64,000 bases of DNA from Sipunculus nudus (lineage: Eukaryota > Annelida > Sipuncula > Golfingiida > Sipunculidae): contig CM049313.1 of the NCBI GenBank assembly GCA_026874595.1, positions 62,745,659 to 62,809,658 of the forward strand. Direction: 5' to 3'. Shown piece after piece: positions 12,831 to 25,698 of the stretch. Made by a program: the position numbers and the translations under genes. The notes under the pieces are model-generated. The model was not told the origin of the DNA. It searched no databases and saw only the letters and a list, made by a program, of their open reading frames with translations. Each line of letters starts with the position of its first letter. Position 1 is the stretch's first letter.

Positions 12831-13044
12831 GTGTTAAGTGATATAGAGAAAAAAAAACTCCCGTCCTGATAAAAATCATTAAAGTAAAGAAATTTTAACA
12901 TTATTCAGACTTGTACAGAAAACAATTTAGGAATCATTCCCCTTTCAAGGGAAATCTCGTTTCTCTCTGAATAACAAATCACGATTTTTTTCAAATGTTT
13001 CAGTAACACTGTTTTATTGAAACAGACTTGGGGCCAAAAAATAA

Positions 13045-13293
13045 TGATAAGGTATGGTTCTCAAGCACTTTTTTTCAGAAATCACTGCGGGCGGGCGGTA
13101 TTTTATTTCTGACCTTTTTTGTATGTTTCGATAATGAAGTCAAATGACCATGGAAAAGCATGAAAATAACAGGGTGTTTTTGCTAAACTGGTAACGGCAC
13201 TACATAACAAAGGAAATTGTATCAAGATTGTATTACTTTATCTTCTTGAAAGATGAAACTCAAAATAAAAATGTTTGATGCGGGGGGTTAAAA
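13045..13293 (-). repeat. inverted repeat arm, right of pseudogene A
   Basis: Partner of 9488-9740 in opposite orientation. The pair could be two copies of one dispersed element in opposite orientation, or the ends of an older element that enclosed the pseudogene. No target duplication was seen. Confidence 0.85.
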
Positions 13294-13700
13294 TCGTAAC
13301 AACTCGAATGTATACTTCGAAATAGGGCCAAAATATTCCTTAAATCTCACAGTAACCCCTGGGTTTAAGGGTCGTGATTTTTTTATTGCGGTTTTGCATA
13401 CTGAATATTACGCTCTTTACACAGCGCTTTACCCATAGGCCTTCTACCTATATCGTAAGTGCTGTTTGTTATGACCTTGTATCCTGAATCTCTACACCAG
13501 AGGTGAGCACTGTATTTTGGTCCAATCAGATTAGACCCTTTGCTGAAGACAACACTGTTTACCAGCCAAGCGAGGAATACACGGAGCCAATGTTATTCAT
13601 TTCGTTTTGAGTGACAGCTCATTGCCCCGGCGACCGTTTGAAAAGGCCACAGGCTTAGAGAGAATTGCCCCACACGTGTGGTTTCTTTGCGGAGCCTGAT
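13294..13700. other. no gene seen
   Basis: Unremarkable sequence between the inverted repeat arm and the orphan 3' remnant. Nothing was recognised. Confidence 0.5.
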
Positions 13701-13705
13701 GCCTA

Positions 13706-13935
13706 TCATAAAGGATATGACCGGAGAGCTTAGTTAAAGACGGAGTTGGCTCATTTACAGACCTAATGAGAAGTACCGTTATCCAAGATCCCTCTTAAGT
13801 CTTATATCTTTGGCTGCAACTGTAAGGCTCTTTTAAACAATCTTCAGTGATTTATCCGAGCATTTACCCGATCCTAGAAAACATACCTAATACCATTTGC
13901 AATTTGCGATACATTTTTCATTCCTGATATTACTG
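13706..13935 (+). pseudogene. orphan 3' UTR remnant of another transporter copy
   Basis: A second copy of the transporter 3' flank, about 0.9 kb after that of pseudogene A. It shares AAGGATATG, GGCTCATTTACAGACC and GCTGCAACTGTA with 28418-28535. No coding exon precedes it. It points to a further duplicated or deleted transporter copy in the array. Confidence 0.75.
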
Positions 13936-14104
13936 AGTCACATATATGTGTTTTGTGATAAGAAAGAAAAATAAATTTGAAAAAGATGAGGATTGCTAAT
14001 GCTATAACATTTTTATGTCTAAAATGTCATATCATTCAGTTAACTTAAATACCATTCTTTAATCTGCTCTGTATTGATTATGTAAACTTTGGTGCATTTC
14101 AGAA

Positions 14105-14520
14105 GATGTTTTAGCTCAGCTGACTAAAGGTCATTTGAGCTATAGCGAGCACCCTTTGTTCGGCGTACGTCCGTCTTTCTGTCAGTTAGCCAGGCAAATC
14201 GTATCCGCTGGACCTCGAATCATCTTCTTACTTGACATGCAGGGAGATCTATGAAAAATCTCCTTGGAAGCCAGAAGTTAGGTCTCTGATACCCATATCT
14301 TATGAGCTATAGGGCTTGTAAGTACCCCTCAGTATAGTTCAAAATTTGATACAAAACCTTCAGTTACTGAACTACTCCTGCATTCATCACCATTATTCTT
14401 TGTATGCACATTCATCATGGAGTATTTCATCAGTTCCCGCTGAATGGTGGCACCACCTGAATTTTTTTTTGTTCAAATTCTTATGCACTTTTCTTTAAAT
14501 TTATTTTTTTAGACTTTTAA
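14105..14520 (-). mobile_element. fragment of the tandem-repeat (Helentron-like) element
   Basis: Begins with TTTTAGCTCAGCTGACT, the same hairpin end as the element at 32118-34018, and runs through one internal unit to GGTGGCACCACC at about 14449. It is one unit long and then lost. The orientation matches 32118-34018 and is opposite to 49026-51487. Confidence 0.8.
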
Positions 14521-14639
14521 AGATATGGGTCACTTGTTATAAATCTTATGATGCCGGCACTTTACCGCATTCGGGAGAAAGATGTGTTCTAGTTATTTTT
14601 TTTCTAGCCCAATTATAATTTAAAAAACTAGTTCAATTA

Positions 14640-15240
14640 TTATTTTGGTAGGATTCACATATAGGCGAGTTGATATGCTTATCGAGCTGGATTGTCATTC
14701 GTTATAAACTAGAATTTATGTCGAGAGAACGTGCTATACACAGATTGTTGCTTAGTTATTTTTTACAAGTTATTTTTAATCTGCATGGCTGCTGCTTTAA
14801 ATGCTTCGATTGGAATATTAGCGCACACGTATATATGATCAATCCAAGAAGCCTTGTTTAATTGTTACCAAGATGGTCAAAGTTCATTTGGTGACAAGAT
14901 CCATATTCGATTGTTGAGGGAATCTATGGGTAACAAACATTATTTGCAATATAACCTTAGTTTAAACCTTTTCTATCATCTTTTGAGAAAAACACTACTA
15001 CAGCTCAACTGGTAGTAGGGTTTCCCTTCCGCTTAAACATTCTTGCATAGTACAATGTCAAATATTAAACATTTTCCCCCGAACATATGAGAATAAGTAC
15101 CAATTATACATAATTGCTTGATCAGCGTTGCTTTTAAGTGGGTTAGGACTTGTCTACGTAACTATTTAGCTGATGAGAAAACTGTTTAAACAGAAGTTTT
15201 TGGTTTCAGACTAGGTGTTAGTAGCTTGACTCGATGTTAT
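14640..15240. repeat. segmental duplication, inverted copy, part 1
   Basis: 14640-15080 matches 34800-35260 in direct orientation (GATTCACATATAGG, GAGTTGATATGCTT). 15000-15240 is the reverse complement of about 2280-2520 and of about 20740-20900. The 62-residue frame at 14670 is not conserved in the copy. Confidence 0.8.
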
Positions 15241-15249
15241 GAAAAGTGA

Positions 15250-16900
15250 GATCAGCAATAAATATATTTGATTCATTGTAGGAGAAGCTGTGGCAGCATA
15301 GCTAAAGAACATTTGACCTGCCATTGGCAATTATGATATTTAAAGCCAGTCCTAAAATGTATGTCTTCAGACCAGATACAATACCAGATTATAACCAAAA
15401 CAAATTAAAAGATTCCCTCCAAGGATTACTGGATTAACTGAATAAGTACAAGTGTGACGTAAAGACCTGTTTACCTTTAACTCATGTGTCCTGAGTGTTC
15501 TCTTCATATTTTAAACTTGCTGATCCTGAGAATAAATGATCCAATCTCGATACTAATAACATTTTGTTGTTAGGTGTCAGGTGCATTACACAGAATGCAA
15601 TAATCGTTACTGCTTTATGTTGCCAACGTGATAATCACCTTTGGTCATCTTAAGGAATCTTTGAGACTTGGAGTGTTAGACAGAAGCACTGAGTTGTCCT
15701 GTCCAAGTTGCAAAATTCTCACATCATTGACCAAGGAAGTTTAACTGTTTGCTGAACACTATTTTCTTTAGGTGTGCAGTATCATTAAAATTTGGTGAAA
15801 ACATGTCTAAGCAATTGAAACATGTCTAAGAATCTGTCGAAGTAAGTGTGCAATAAACTTCCATCCAACCAGTATATTTTTCTTTATGATGTGTATATCT
15901 GCCATGTTTGCATACAAGTGCATGGCAATTAAATTGAACGCTGCAAGACGTTTGGAGGTTTCAACTATCGAGTTCTTCTAGAACACATAAATATCCCATG
16001 TCTAAAGGAGTCAATTTATTTCTTGATTGAATAAAGATTTTTTTTTTTGCTTCGGATCCCACCTTATGTTTGATGCTATGTGCTTATTAATATATGTGAC
16101 TCAAGAAACCAACAAAAAAATTTATTTTAGATATTTATTCTCGCTCGCCTGCACGGATGGACTGATGCCGATGAACAAGCCATTTACTGTTATTGCTATA
16201 TATTATTCTCTTTTCATCAAGCAGAGGTGACACGTGCTGGTATCAGTTGAGTAACTTCTATGTTATATGAAGTGACTCCCTAAGGCGGAGGGTGTTGTTT
16301 AGCATAATACATATCCCGAGAGAATGAATGCTATTGTCCAACTATTGCCTTACGCTCGGGTTCATCTCTGCAACGGTCCTTTATAGAAGACTTCTTTGCA
16401 TAGATATAAAAAAAACACCCATTTGAAGGAAAAATAATCTCATAATGAGTCATGGTTTCATCATAACAGAATAATTTAAACTGACACCGTATACAGACAT
16501 TCATGAAATTATATATAAACCTGGAAAACTCATAAGAATTTATGCATAAAAAGGAACCTCAACCCGCCGGTATGCACATTACCCTACACAAGAACATTTA
16601 AAAAAAGCCTTTGAATCAAGGTCTCACAAAATAATCATCACTATTTATAGGATCCGCAGAAAATGGCTTCCCAAAAAGATGAAATACCATTGAACTTTGT
16701 GCTCTTTACTCTACCCAAACAAAGAAGCTATATGCGTATATTTTAAAGAAAATGAGCAGTGTACTTTTGTTTTAATAATTGAATGGTTCATCCTGTAACC
16801 TGGTGAAATGTTAAATATATCATAGTTCATAGTTTATTCACATCACATCAATTTTTCCTGAAAATGACAAAATGTTACAGCTAATACACCGAACAGTCAC
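15250..16900. repeat. left arm of large imperfect palindrome
   Basis: Pairs in reverse complement with 17400-19620. Matching points are 15430/19560, 15930/18265, 16150/18035 and 16660/17505. The inner pairs put the centre near 17.09 kb. The arms are diverged, with indels including about 0.8 kb extra in the right arm (about 18690-19500). Small frames in the arms, such as 16027-16230, are not conserved between arms and are not called as genes. The outer part also matches 36660-37080 in direct orientation. Confidence 0.85.
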
Positions 16901-17399
16901 GAGAGAAAAGGAAAACACGCTTGCATTAGTTTTAAATATATGAAGAAATGTTTGATTTAATCTTAACCATTTAAGACCCATAACACTGATACTTCCATTC
17001 CGTGTGGAGGTTGGAAGACCTATGCCAAAACCTCGTTGATTTGATTAAATAAAAATTAGAGAATTGAAAAAGTCAGCGCAGACCCATGGAATGGTCGTCG
17101 AAGTTGAAGTAAACCTGGAAGGTTACTTTGCCAAAACAATGAGGCGTATATTTCTTATTTGCTGTGTTCAAGAAAATATGGTGCCCATTTATTTTAAAAC
17201 ATCTATTTATATATAGGTAAGAATAACGTGCCAAGATATTTGTATAAGTTATATTAGGGAATGTGTGGTGATGTCCATGTTTTCTGGTCCATTGTATGAA
17301 AGCTCCAACGGATTGCCCTACGTTAATAAAGGCCAGATAGTTGATTGAGCCCCTTAAATAAATTACCTCTTTGGTTTAGTTGAACAGATTGTTAGGGCC
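16901..17399. other. palindrome spacer
   Basis: Central stretch between the arms. No open frame or recognised element. Confidence 0.6.
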
Positions 17400-17587
17400 A
17401 GTCACTGTTGATATTTGCCTTAGCTTCTATTTTTTCCAGCAGAATAAGGAGCAAAAAGTTCAAAGGTTTCACATCTTTATTTGAAGGCATTTTCAGCGGA
17501 TCCTTTACCATGGAGATGATTATTTTGTGAGGCCTTGATTAAGATGTTTTTTTCTGAATAAATATTGTTGTTGGGTGATATATATAT

Positions 17588-17631
<44 letters not shown>

Positions 17632-19620
17632 GTGGTTCGAGGATGGCTTTTTTATGCTCAGATCCTTATGAGTTTTCCTGGTTATATAAAAAGTCAAAAA
17701 CGATGTTGAATCCATGACTCTATTATCAGACCTTTTGCATCAAATAGGTGGTTTATGTTTCTGCAAGAAAGTTTTGTTTATAAGACCGTTGCAGAGATAA
17801 ATCGAGCGTAAAGCCTTCTCCGGTGGAAAAAACATTTGTTCTCTCCTGATATGAAAAATGCTAGACGCAATCCTCCGCTATAGGAAGTCACTTAACATTA
17901 CATGGTAGTTATTGTAGTGATACCGCGTGTCGACTCTGTTTGATGATAAGAGAACAATATACAGCAATATCAGCAAAAGACTGATTCTATGGCATCTGGC
18001 CATCCGGGATATTTGATAAAGGATGCACGCTTGGTGCAGGCGAGCGTAAAAAAAATATTGTAAGTGAAGAATGTTGGTTTCTTGAGTCACACATATTAAC
18101 AAGCATATAGCTACAAACATCAGGTGGAATCGAAGATAAGTAAACCTCCATTCAAACAAGACAAACATTGCCTACTTTGGACATGGGACGTATATGTGTT
18201 CTGGAAGAATCGATATTTACAACCTCCGAATGTCTGGCTTATTGGTGGCCATACACTTGTATGCAAATATATATCAGGTATACACATTATTATTGAAACA
18301 TTTAACCGGAGAATGGGAAGTGTATTGCACACTAATTTTAACATATTATTTGTGTTTTCAACAAACTTTGTATAATACTGTAAACTTGAAGAAAACAAAT
18401 GTCAGCAGACACCTAAACTTCCTTTGCTTAGTAAGTGAAACTCTATCATCTTGGAGAGGACACCTCAGTGAATTCAGCCTGACAATACTGGTTTCTAGGA
18501 TTCGATTAGATGATGTAAGGTGATTATCGCGTCAGATGCATGAACCAGTAATGATAAGTTCATTCTTTGTAATGCAGCGGACACTGAACTTTGGATGTTG
18601 ATATTATCGGGATTGAATAATACATTGTCAGGAATAGCTCGTGTATAATTAAGAATGATAGCACTTTGATCACATGGAGTCAAAGGTCTACAGGTCTGTA
18701 CGTCTTTGTGATATTCATGAATTTGTATTTAGTATGGACCGCTTTCGAATATTATCATTAAGGCTCTATGAAACAATGGTTGTTCTCGCTTACTTTTGTA
18801 TAAATAAGTATTTATTTTTGCCAGGGTAGGCCTAATGTGAGGTGTAGCTGGCACGCATCCTCTTTTGTGACCTACAAAATCTGATAAACAGAATAATGCA
18901 CTCATAATACCAGCAATGTAAGTCTCGCACCGTTTTCCAACAAATACTGCTGCATTCGAGAGTTAAGTATGAAGTCGCCTATCATTTCCGGAACAGTTTT
19001 CTATCTGATCCATGGTGCTCAGCCCGCACCCCCATCTTTTAAAACCCTCTATCCGCCCCTGATTTGTATGTGTGACGTGTGGTTTTATATTAGATCAGTG
19101 TTTCCGGGTATCTGCATTAGATAAGCAATTAATGTTCATGCCAACTGGTAGGTTTGTGCAGATGCACCGGCAATCATTAGTTGAATAAGAGCTTGAATTC
19201 CGCGTGTTTACACACTCTAAGAGGACGACTTCTCTCTCTTCTATGGGCAATTACTGCAAACTTTCTGAGATCTCAAGGTGAGGCTTGCTCTGAACTAATT
19301 CGTTTGTTTTCTGTGGTGTTTTCCAACAGGATAGTTTGTACTTTGGAATATACACATATAAATAGAACTTATATTAACAATTTATGTTGTATATGTTTAA
19401 TTTACAGCAATAATACCTATTTTACCTCTGTAAACATATTAGTATTCTCTTATTTTACACCTTTTTCAATTTCTTCATTTTTCTTCTTTAAACTACTTTT
19501 ACCTAATTAATAAGAAACCGCGATTGTATAAAGTGACGTTAGGCTTGAATTAATTCAGTTAATCCAATAATCCTTGGTAGAAACTTAAACTTTGTGCTGA
19601 TTATAATCTTTTACGCATCA
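17400..19620. repeat. right arm of large imperfect palindrome
   Basis: Reverse-complement partner of 15250-16900. It contains a TA/CA microsatellite (17578-17628), and about 18690-19500 has no partner in the left arm. Overlapping frames at 17878-18168 (minus) and 18124-18523 (plus) lie in the arm and have no recognisable protein signature. Confidence 0.85.
17578..17628. repeat. TA/CA microsatellite
   Basis: A TA run, then CACACACACA, then a longer TA run, in the right palindrome arm. Confidence 0.95.
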
Positions 19621-19798
19621 TGACTGATTTGGAATTCGCCATCCAAATTATTATAAAGTGTGTCAGGTATGCAAATGTAACTTCCATGTTGCCTTGCATG
19701 TCTTGGTCTGCCCTCTACGAGATGAATACAACGTTTTCACATAATGTAATATCAGTATACATAAATGCAGGTTGTAGTCTTCCATTTATGCACGACAC

Positions 19799-22700
19799 GT
19801 TCTCCTGAATAAATCAATCTGAATATGTCTAGGTGTCAATGTCCAGGTAAACTTTCACAAATACAGATATCCAGGTGAACTTATGATGATTGTATATTAC
19901 AATTAACGTGTTTTGGTTTCAAGATGACCTTGAAGATGACCTAATGGAGTAAATTTGACCAAACATATTGTTTGTATTGAACAAGTCTTTTTACAGCTCA
20001 TGTGGCCTCATTTAAGTTTACTGTTGGTGTTTTAAAGCTTATATTCAGTTAAGTTGTTATGCAAAACAGATTAATTTGAACATTATTTATTATTTCTTGT
20101 ATATATTATCTGAAAAATATCCGATCAGCTATTATAGCACATCAAATTTGCATTCTTTTACGGGTTAAAACTGAGCTGCAGTTGGTGCTGCCTTCTTTTT
20201 TTCAATAAAAACCACCAATGGACTCTTGCTTCGTGGCCTAATAGATCGATATTCCCTTAACTTAGCGTAACCTCCTTTCATAAGTTGTATGGATTGAACC
20301 GTAAGATTTTGTTGGTCGAATCCTTGACAATGTGTGGTCTGCTTTCAAAAATATTATGATTTGCATAAATCTTCACGTCTTAACAATTACATCTGCTCAA
20401 AATGTGTCTGGTTTGCAAATAGAAGTTATCTTGCCGGTCATCTAAGAGATGAATGCATGTATTTTGCATCATGTAAAATTAGTATGAAATTATTCAGGTT
20501 ACAGATTTTCTGTTGTGCTAAACACGCCTCCTGTACTATGCTTTTTTAAAATAAATGTGCATAAAACATTCAATACAAATATAAAGTTTACATCGTTTGT
20601 ATTGCTGCGAGGATGAAAAATACAATTGGTATTCCATTCAAGGTTTCCCAGTGTCAAGATAAAGCTGATTTGTTTAGCTATATACCTAAATTAGTCATAT
20701 GAATTCATTTATTAAACCATTCATATACAAAGTTCGAGGAACAAACAACTGCTTTTCTCATCAGCTTAAGGTACGTAGACAAGTCTCCGCCGAGGTGAGC
20801 ATGAAATGGACACAGCAGTAATGTATTAGAGGTACATAGTCTCATATTTTCGGGGTATTGTTTATGCGGCAGGGAAACGAGTCTACCATTTGAGTGGTAT
20901 ATATATAGATGAATATATTTAAAAGCAAATACGGCCTAGTAATAGGGTTTTGCTCTATATATATATAAAAGGGTTAAATTAAGGTGGAGTTGATATTTAT
21001 GTAAGTCTTCAATTAACTCCCTAAACAATGGACGAACTTTATGGCAGAAGCATGGAGCTTGACACTAATGTGACTTTTGTAACTTTTGCCACATTAGTAA
21101 TGTTTATATCGATTATCAACCAAGGCTTGGTGATAAATTAAATACCTGACTACCTAATTGAAGCATTTTACCAGGAGTCATGCAGATTAAAATAATAAAT
21201 TATTGTAAAGCTGGTCCCAAGTACAGAAAATCACAATAAAAACCGTTGCTGGCCATTTGTTGGAGGTCATTCATATTTTTACCCGTCTTTAAATTATGCT
21301 ATTTCCTTTGAAAGTGTCGTATCAATTGTAGAATAAAGATAGCTTTATTTTATCAAATGCGACTTGGAACATGCAACTTAGTGTTTTCAATATTAAATAA
21401 CGATTAGACAAATATTGCCCTGATTAGTGGCGAAAGATGTCTGCTCTGGATTTTCCTCAGCTACGGCAGGTTGGTACGTAGCAGCTAGGGGTAACTTGTT
21501 ACAATGAAGTTTAGAAGCCAGGAGAGGTTTCACACCGAAATGCTTTCCTTATCGCCTAGAAAATTTTCATTGAGGCCAGGTTTCAGCTAAACTTCACTGG
21601 TTTATTATCAGGTAGACGCAAGGGCGAAAGTTGTTCAATTTTTTTTTGTGAATCATGTTTTATACACTACTTCGTCGATGAAAATATCTAAATCTGTGTT
21701 CCAAGGATGAGGTAGAGGTAATAAAAATCTCTGTAACTTCATTAAAAATAAAATATATTGCAACTAATTTTCCTGACATAAAATAGTAAATATTGCTTTA
21801 ACCTAAAATCATGCTTAAAGATACTTTGTGAAAGGTCAAGGTCAGAGTGGTGCGATGTTTTGTGAAAGCATGTGATCATACACCACCCCGGCTATGAAAC
21901 CTAGAAATATCAAACATAGGATAGGGACAGGCGAAATAAAAATCTCTGTAAAAACAACTGTAAAGTATTTAACAAATTGCATCAAATTATCCTTTATATG
22001 AAACAGCAGGAATTATTCCTTTTGCCTCAAATCATGTTTGATGATAATTTGTGAAAGTTCTAGGTCAGAAGGGGTCGACAAGTGCATAATACGTAAAGCT
22101 CTTTAATCATTTTGTTTCTTTGTACTACCCTTCATGCGTGAAAAGTTTGTTTCAAGCTATCCATTTATGATTCATAAATATATCATTAGAATCAGTGGTC
22201 AGCTTTAGCTCTCTGAATTTTTATCATGGGAGATGCAAATGGAAGGTGGTGCAATTGTTTTGTAATAGCAGGTTTTCTGAAGATCCCGATCCGAGGACTT
22301 GGGAAGTTGTAATAAAATCTTCCTATGTATTTAATATTCTGTAATTATTTAGCCTTCATATAAAAGCGTAGGAATATTACTTAACCTGGAGTAATATTTG
22401 TGGATATATTGAGAAAAGTTAAGGTGAGAGAAATCATGACATTTTAATTTTTAAAGTCTTTTTTTCCTATTTTTCTATTATTTTCCATTATTTTTTATTA
22501 TCTCCAGGTGTTTGTTTAAGATTTTTTTTTACAAATAAGGTGTCTTATTGTCAGGTTAAAGTCAAGGTTTATTTAAACTCTCTAGCTGTATTGTCATATA
22601 GATATGTCAAAAGTGGTCCATATCTATTAGACAAGTCTTATACACCATGCGACGATGTATAGCCTAGGGTAAGTGTCACCATCTACTAAAAATACAACAA

Positions 22701-22964
22701 TCCATTTAAAGGAATTCTTTTTTTCCTGTTTTTTAGGGGAAAACTTGTTAACAGGCTGTTCTGGAGGTATTTATACCTATTCCTAAAGTTCATTTCGACA
22801 TAGGAGCATGCAGATTCCTGTGTGCTTTATACATTCATGACCTGTTTGCAACCGTAGGACGCCGGCAGCCTTTGATGTCCGAAATTCATGCAGATTTACC
22901 ACAGTAAACAAAGCACTACCTTTATAAGATTTCTTAAGATTTTTAAAGGTGTTTCATTTACTGC

Positions 22965-22965
<1 letters not shown>
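19799..22965. repeat. segmental duplication, copy 2
   Basis: Direct-orientation partner of about 1040-4638. It begins with a single partial 103-bp satellite monomer (19805-19880), not an array, and ends at a TA tract like copy 1. Differences include many single-base indels that break all short frames, which argues that the segment is non-coding. Confidence 0.85.

Positions 22966-23020
<55 letters not shown>
22966..23020. repeat. (TA)n microsatellite
   Basis: Interrupted TA run. A second run lies at 23187-23217 and a G10 tract near 23139-23149. The small frame across them, rich in Tyr-Ile, is a repeat artefact. Confidence 0.95.
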
Positions 23021-23021
<1 letters not shown>

Positions 23022-23183
23022 AGAATAGGAATATTTGTATTCAGTATTACGAGACACAGGTAACTGTGGAGACTGTTCAGATATTACAACTTAGGCTTGC
23101 TATCTTGGTCATCTCTGTTTACCTCATAGGCCATGCATGGGGGGGGGGGAGGATTCATTCCGATATCAGCCTTCCCCTATCAG

Positions 23184-23219
<36 letters not shown>

Positions 23220-23700
23220 TGTAAATATTTTGCTCAGGGGATAGTTAAATGATAAATGATCCCTTCCCTTGTCGGTGGGCATCCGCTTCAATTTGTTTTT
23301 TAAAAAGGTACATACATTATGTTTCGAGTTTTTGGTTAATTCTAAAACCAGATGTACACAAAATATTTCATAGTAAACTCAGGAATAGACTCAGTCTATA
23401 ATTTTAATTAATAATGTTTTCATTTTCAATATGTAAATATTACCCTCTGAATAACAAGGGATGATTACATAGACCATCCCCTCTTGGAAAAAAGTGTGGG
23501 GGGGGGGATATATACACTCAACCCCCTTATATATCCTACCTCCTGTATTGACGCCCGTATCGGTTGTGCTTTCCAGCGAGACTGTTCGGTTCGTTTTTGC
23601 ATGCAACCCGTAACACTCCCCCCCCCCCCTCCCTTTTAGATGGTCTTGCTGTTAGAACAAGATTAAATTATGCAAGGAGTCACACTTTTTGGCAAATAAT
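23220..23700. other. spacer with G and C homopolymers
   Basis: Contains a G run near 23500 and a C run near 23618-23629. No gene was recognised. Confidence 0.6.
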
Positions 23701-23734
23701 GGGACGGTAATGACCCGATAAATTCATGAATCAA

Positions 23735-23895
23735 ATAGAATTTTGTGTGGATCCAGCACACGATCCGGATTCATGAACGTCAATGATTTTCAGTCAAGAT
23801 TTTTTACAGTCACTATTGTACTACTCTTTGAACCTGGATAAATCAGTCGAATAAGTGAATGCATACATAGTCTTGGGAGCATCCCACAAGAGAGA
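23735..23895 (+). repeat. dispersed repeat, degraded copy
   Basis: Similar to 58140-58330. They share GTGTGGATCCAGCACA followed by GATTCA and a comparable downstream pattern. The frame open in the copy at 58127-58342 is broken here. Confidence 0.6.
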
Positions 23896-24197
23896 CTCTG
23901 ATATTGAGGAGGCTTGCCGAATTCTATTTTTTAAATGCTTGCTTAAGTATGTAGATTTCCTATTCGGTTCGGAATCGCTATATGTGACAAGGTGGTAACA
24001 CACTCTTTCTCTCGTATATTTCATGCTGTCAAAAAGGCCCGGGAACTACCGCACCCCTGATTTTTGCGTGTAACCTTCCCTATTGCTGGTTCATTGCGAA
24101 CGGTCACCCTCACGTCCAGAATGTGGGGTGGGTTCCTCATCTCCCCGAGTAATTAAATGACTGGTGGTCCAACCGATCCCAGTCAATAGTCAGAGAG

Positions 24198-24330
24198 AAA
24201 AAAAAACGAGAGAAAAACAGAGAAAGAGTGAAGGGGAGACAGAGAGAGAGAGAGAAACAAAGAGAGAAACACAGAAAGAGAGAGAAAAACAGAGAGAGAG
24301 ATAGGGAGGGGGAAACAGAGGGAGAAGCTT
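24198..24330. repeat. GA-rich microsatellite
   Basis: About 130 bp of imperfect AGAGAGAAA/GAGAGAG repeats on the plus strand. Purine-only, so able in principle to form triplex DNA. Confidence 0.95.
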
Positions 24331-24735
24331 ATTTAAAGCAGCGAAGGGAAAGCGCCTCTTATTTTTGCTATCAGAACTTCATGGCCAATATACTGATATA
24401 CGCTTGAAACCTAAAATCAGTGCCGCATATACGTCTAGTGTGAATCCAGTACTATAATTGTGTTTTGAGTATATACTTCTACGTCCCTAGGGACGTGGTT
24501 TTACATTAGACAAATTATGTCGTTGGAGTTACTGACTAGTTTAAGTGAGATACTTTTAAAAATAAAGAATCTGGCAGCTCCTTATACCCCCCCCCCACAC
24601 ACACACAAACATGCTTACTAATTTACTGGGTATTACAGAGTTTTTGACATTTTCTTGATCCGCCCAAGATTATCTGCAAGAGTCGAAAGACTTGATTGAT
24701 ACCTCTGATCTGTGGAAATGTTGGATGGCCCATCA
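24331..24735. other. no gene seen
   Basis: Includes a short C8 and CA run at about 24589-24606. Nothing else was recognised. Confidence 0.5.
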
Positions 24736-24934
24736 AATGCTGAGGGGTAGATTTCAGATGGGTAAAACTAGAGTAAAAGAGTTTAAATATGTCAAATTTT
24801 CTTATAAAATATCACGCCTTTTAAACACCTAAATACCTGCATAAACAATTCTTGAATACCCTTTGATATTGCATTTAAATCTTACAGGATCGCATATCAG
24901 CTTTCAGATCTAATATTTCAATATTCAGTTTGTT

Positions 24935-25327
24935 ACGAAGACAAATTGTTCAGGGGAAAACATTGAGCCGATCCTGTTATTCGAACCCATGTCAGTGGCT
25001 CACATGTCGGGCGTTCTAACCGCTTCGCTAGAAAAGTTCGGTCCGTTTTATGTCTCCCTGTAACATACACCCTCTGCAATCAGAACAAGACTAATTATCT
25101 CAGGAGTCACACTTTGGTGAGCTTATTCCCTGGGCCACAAAGTTTACCGTCACGTCGGACGAGCCCCCATTTTGTATGAAGACATTTTTTTCAGGGGAAA
25201 ACATTGGGCCGATCCGGGATTCGAACCCATAACGGTGGCGCACAAGTCCGGCGTACCAACCACTTCGCTAGAAAAGCATGCTTCACTGACGAGGCAGTTC
25301 GGTCCGCTTTTATGTCTCCCCGTCACA
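24935..25327 (-). mobile_element. tRNA-like SINE dimer inserted upstream of the transporter gene
   Basis: On the minus strand there is an RNA polymerase III A-box-like TAGCGAAGTGGTTGG and a B box GGGTTCGAATCCC (plus-strand GGGATTCGAACCC near 25217). A second, more diverged head lies at about 24955-25065, so the insert is a tandem dimer. The paralogous flank of pseudogene A lacks about 390 bp here, which bounds the insertion. No poly(A) tail or clear target duplication was seen. This is a SINE head, not a working tRNA gene, because a full cloverleaf was not found. Confidence 0.75.
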
Positions 25328-25404
25328 AGTAACAAGGAATCTGTTACATCATCCGTGATCTTTGACTATTTCTCCTATATCCGCCATATATCTACTCAAA
25401 CTAA

Positions 25405-25590
25405 TAAAATGAAACCTCGAAATAACGACCGCCAGTCGGACGTCGATTAAGAGGTCACATGTACTCTGTGGTCTTTTCCGTGGAGTCTGTATAAAGAGCA
25501 AAATAATAGGGACCGTTTACCATTAGTCGTTATTTTGTGGTGGTCGCTAAATAGAAATGGTCGTTGGGCGAGGTCTTACTATATAAGCGA
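25405..25590. mobile_element. MITE-like element upstream of transporter B
   Basis: Orthologous position to 10262-10440 upstream of pseudogene A. They share CGAAATAACGACC-type and GTTATTTTGTGGTGGTCGC segments. Retained since before the duplication. Confidence 0.7.
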
Positions 25591-25698
25591 ACAGGAGGAT
25601 ATACAGTAAGCAAATTTGGCAATTTCTACACCAACACACGTTACATAATGACCCTATATATTTTGTACCAATGTGTGTTTCTTCAGGTTATGATCAAC

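Noticed and set aside
18120-18523. Several 80-109-residue overlapping frames
   Set aside because: They lie in a palindrome arm, are not kept in the other arm, and show no domain.
22949-23224. 91-residue frame rich in Tyr and Ile
   Set aside because: Direct translation of TA microsatellites.
25196-25285. Possible tRNA gene (GGGATTCGAACCC)
   Set aside because: No full cloverleaf or acceptor stem was found. A second diverged head lies next to it and it is an insertion relative to the paralogue, so a SINE head is the better reading.
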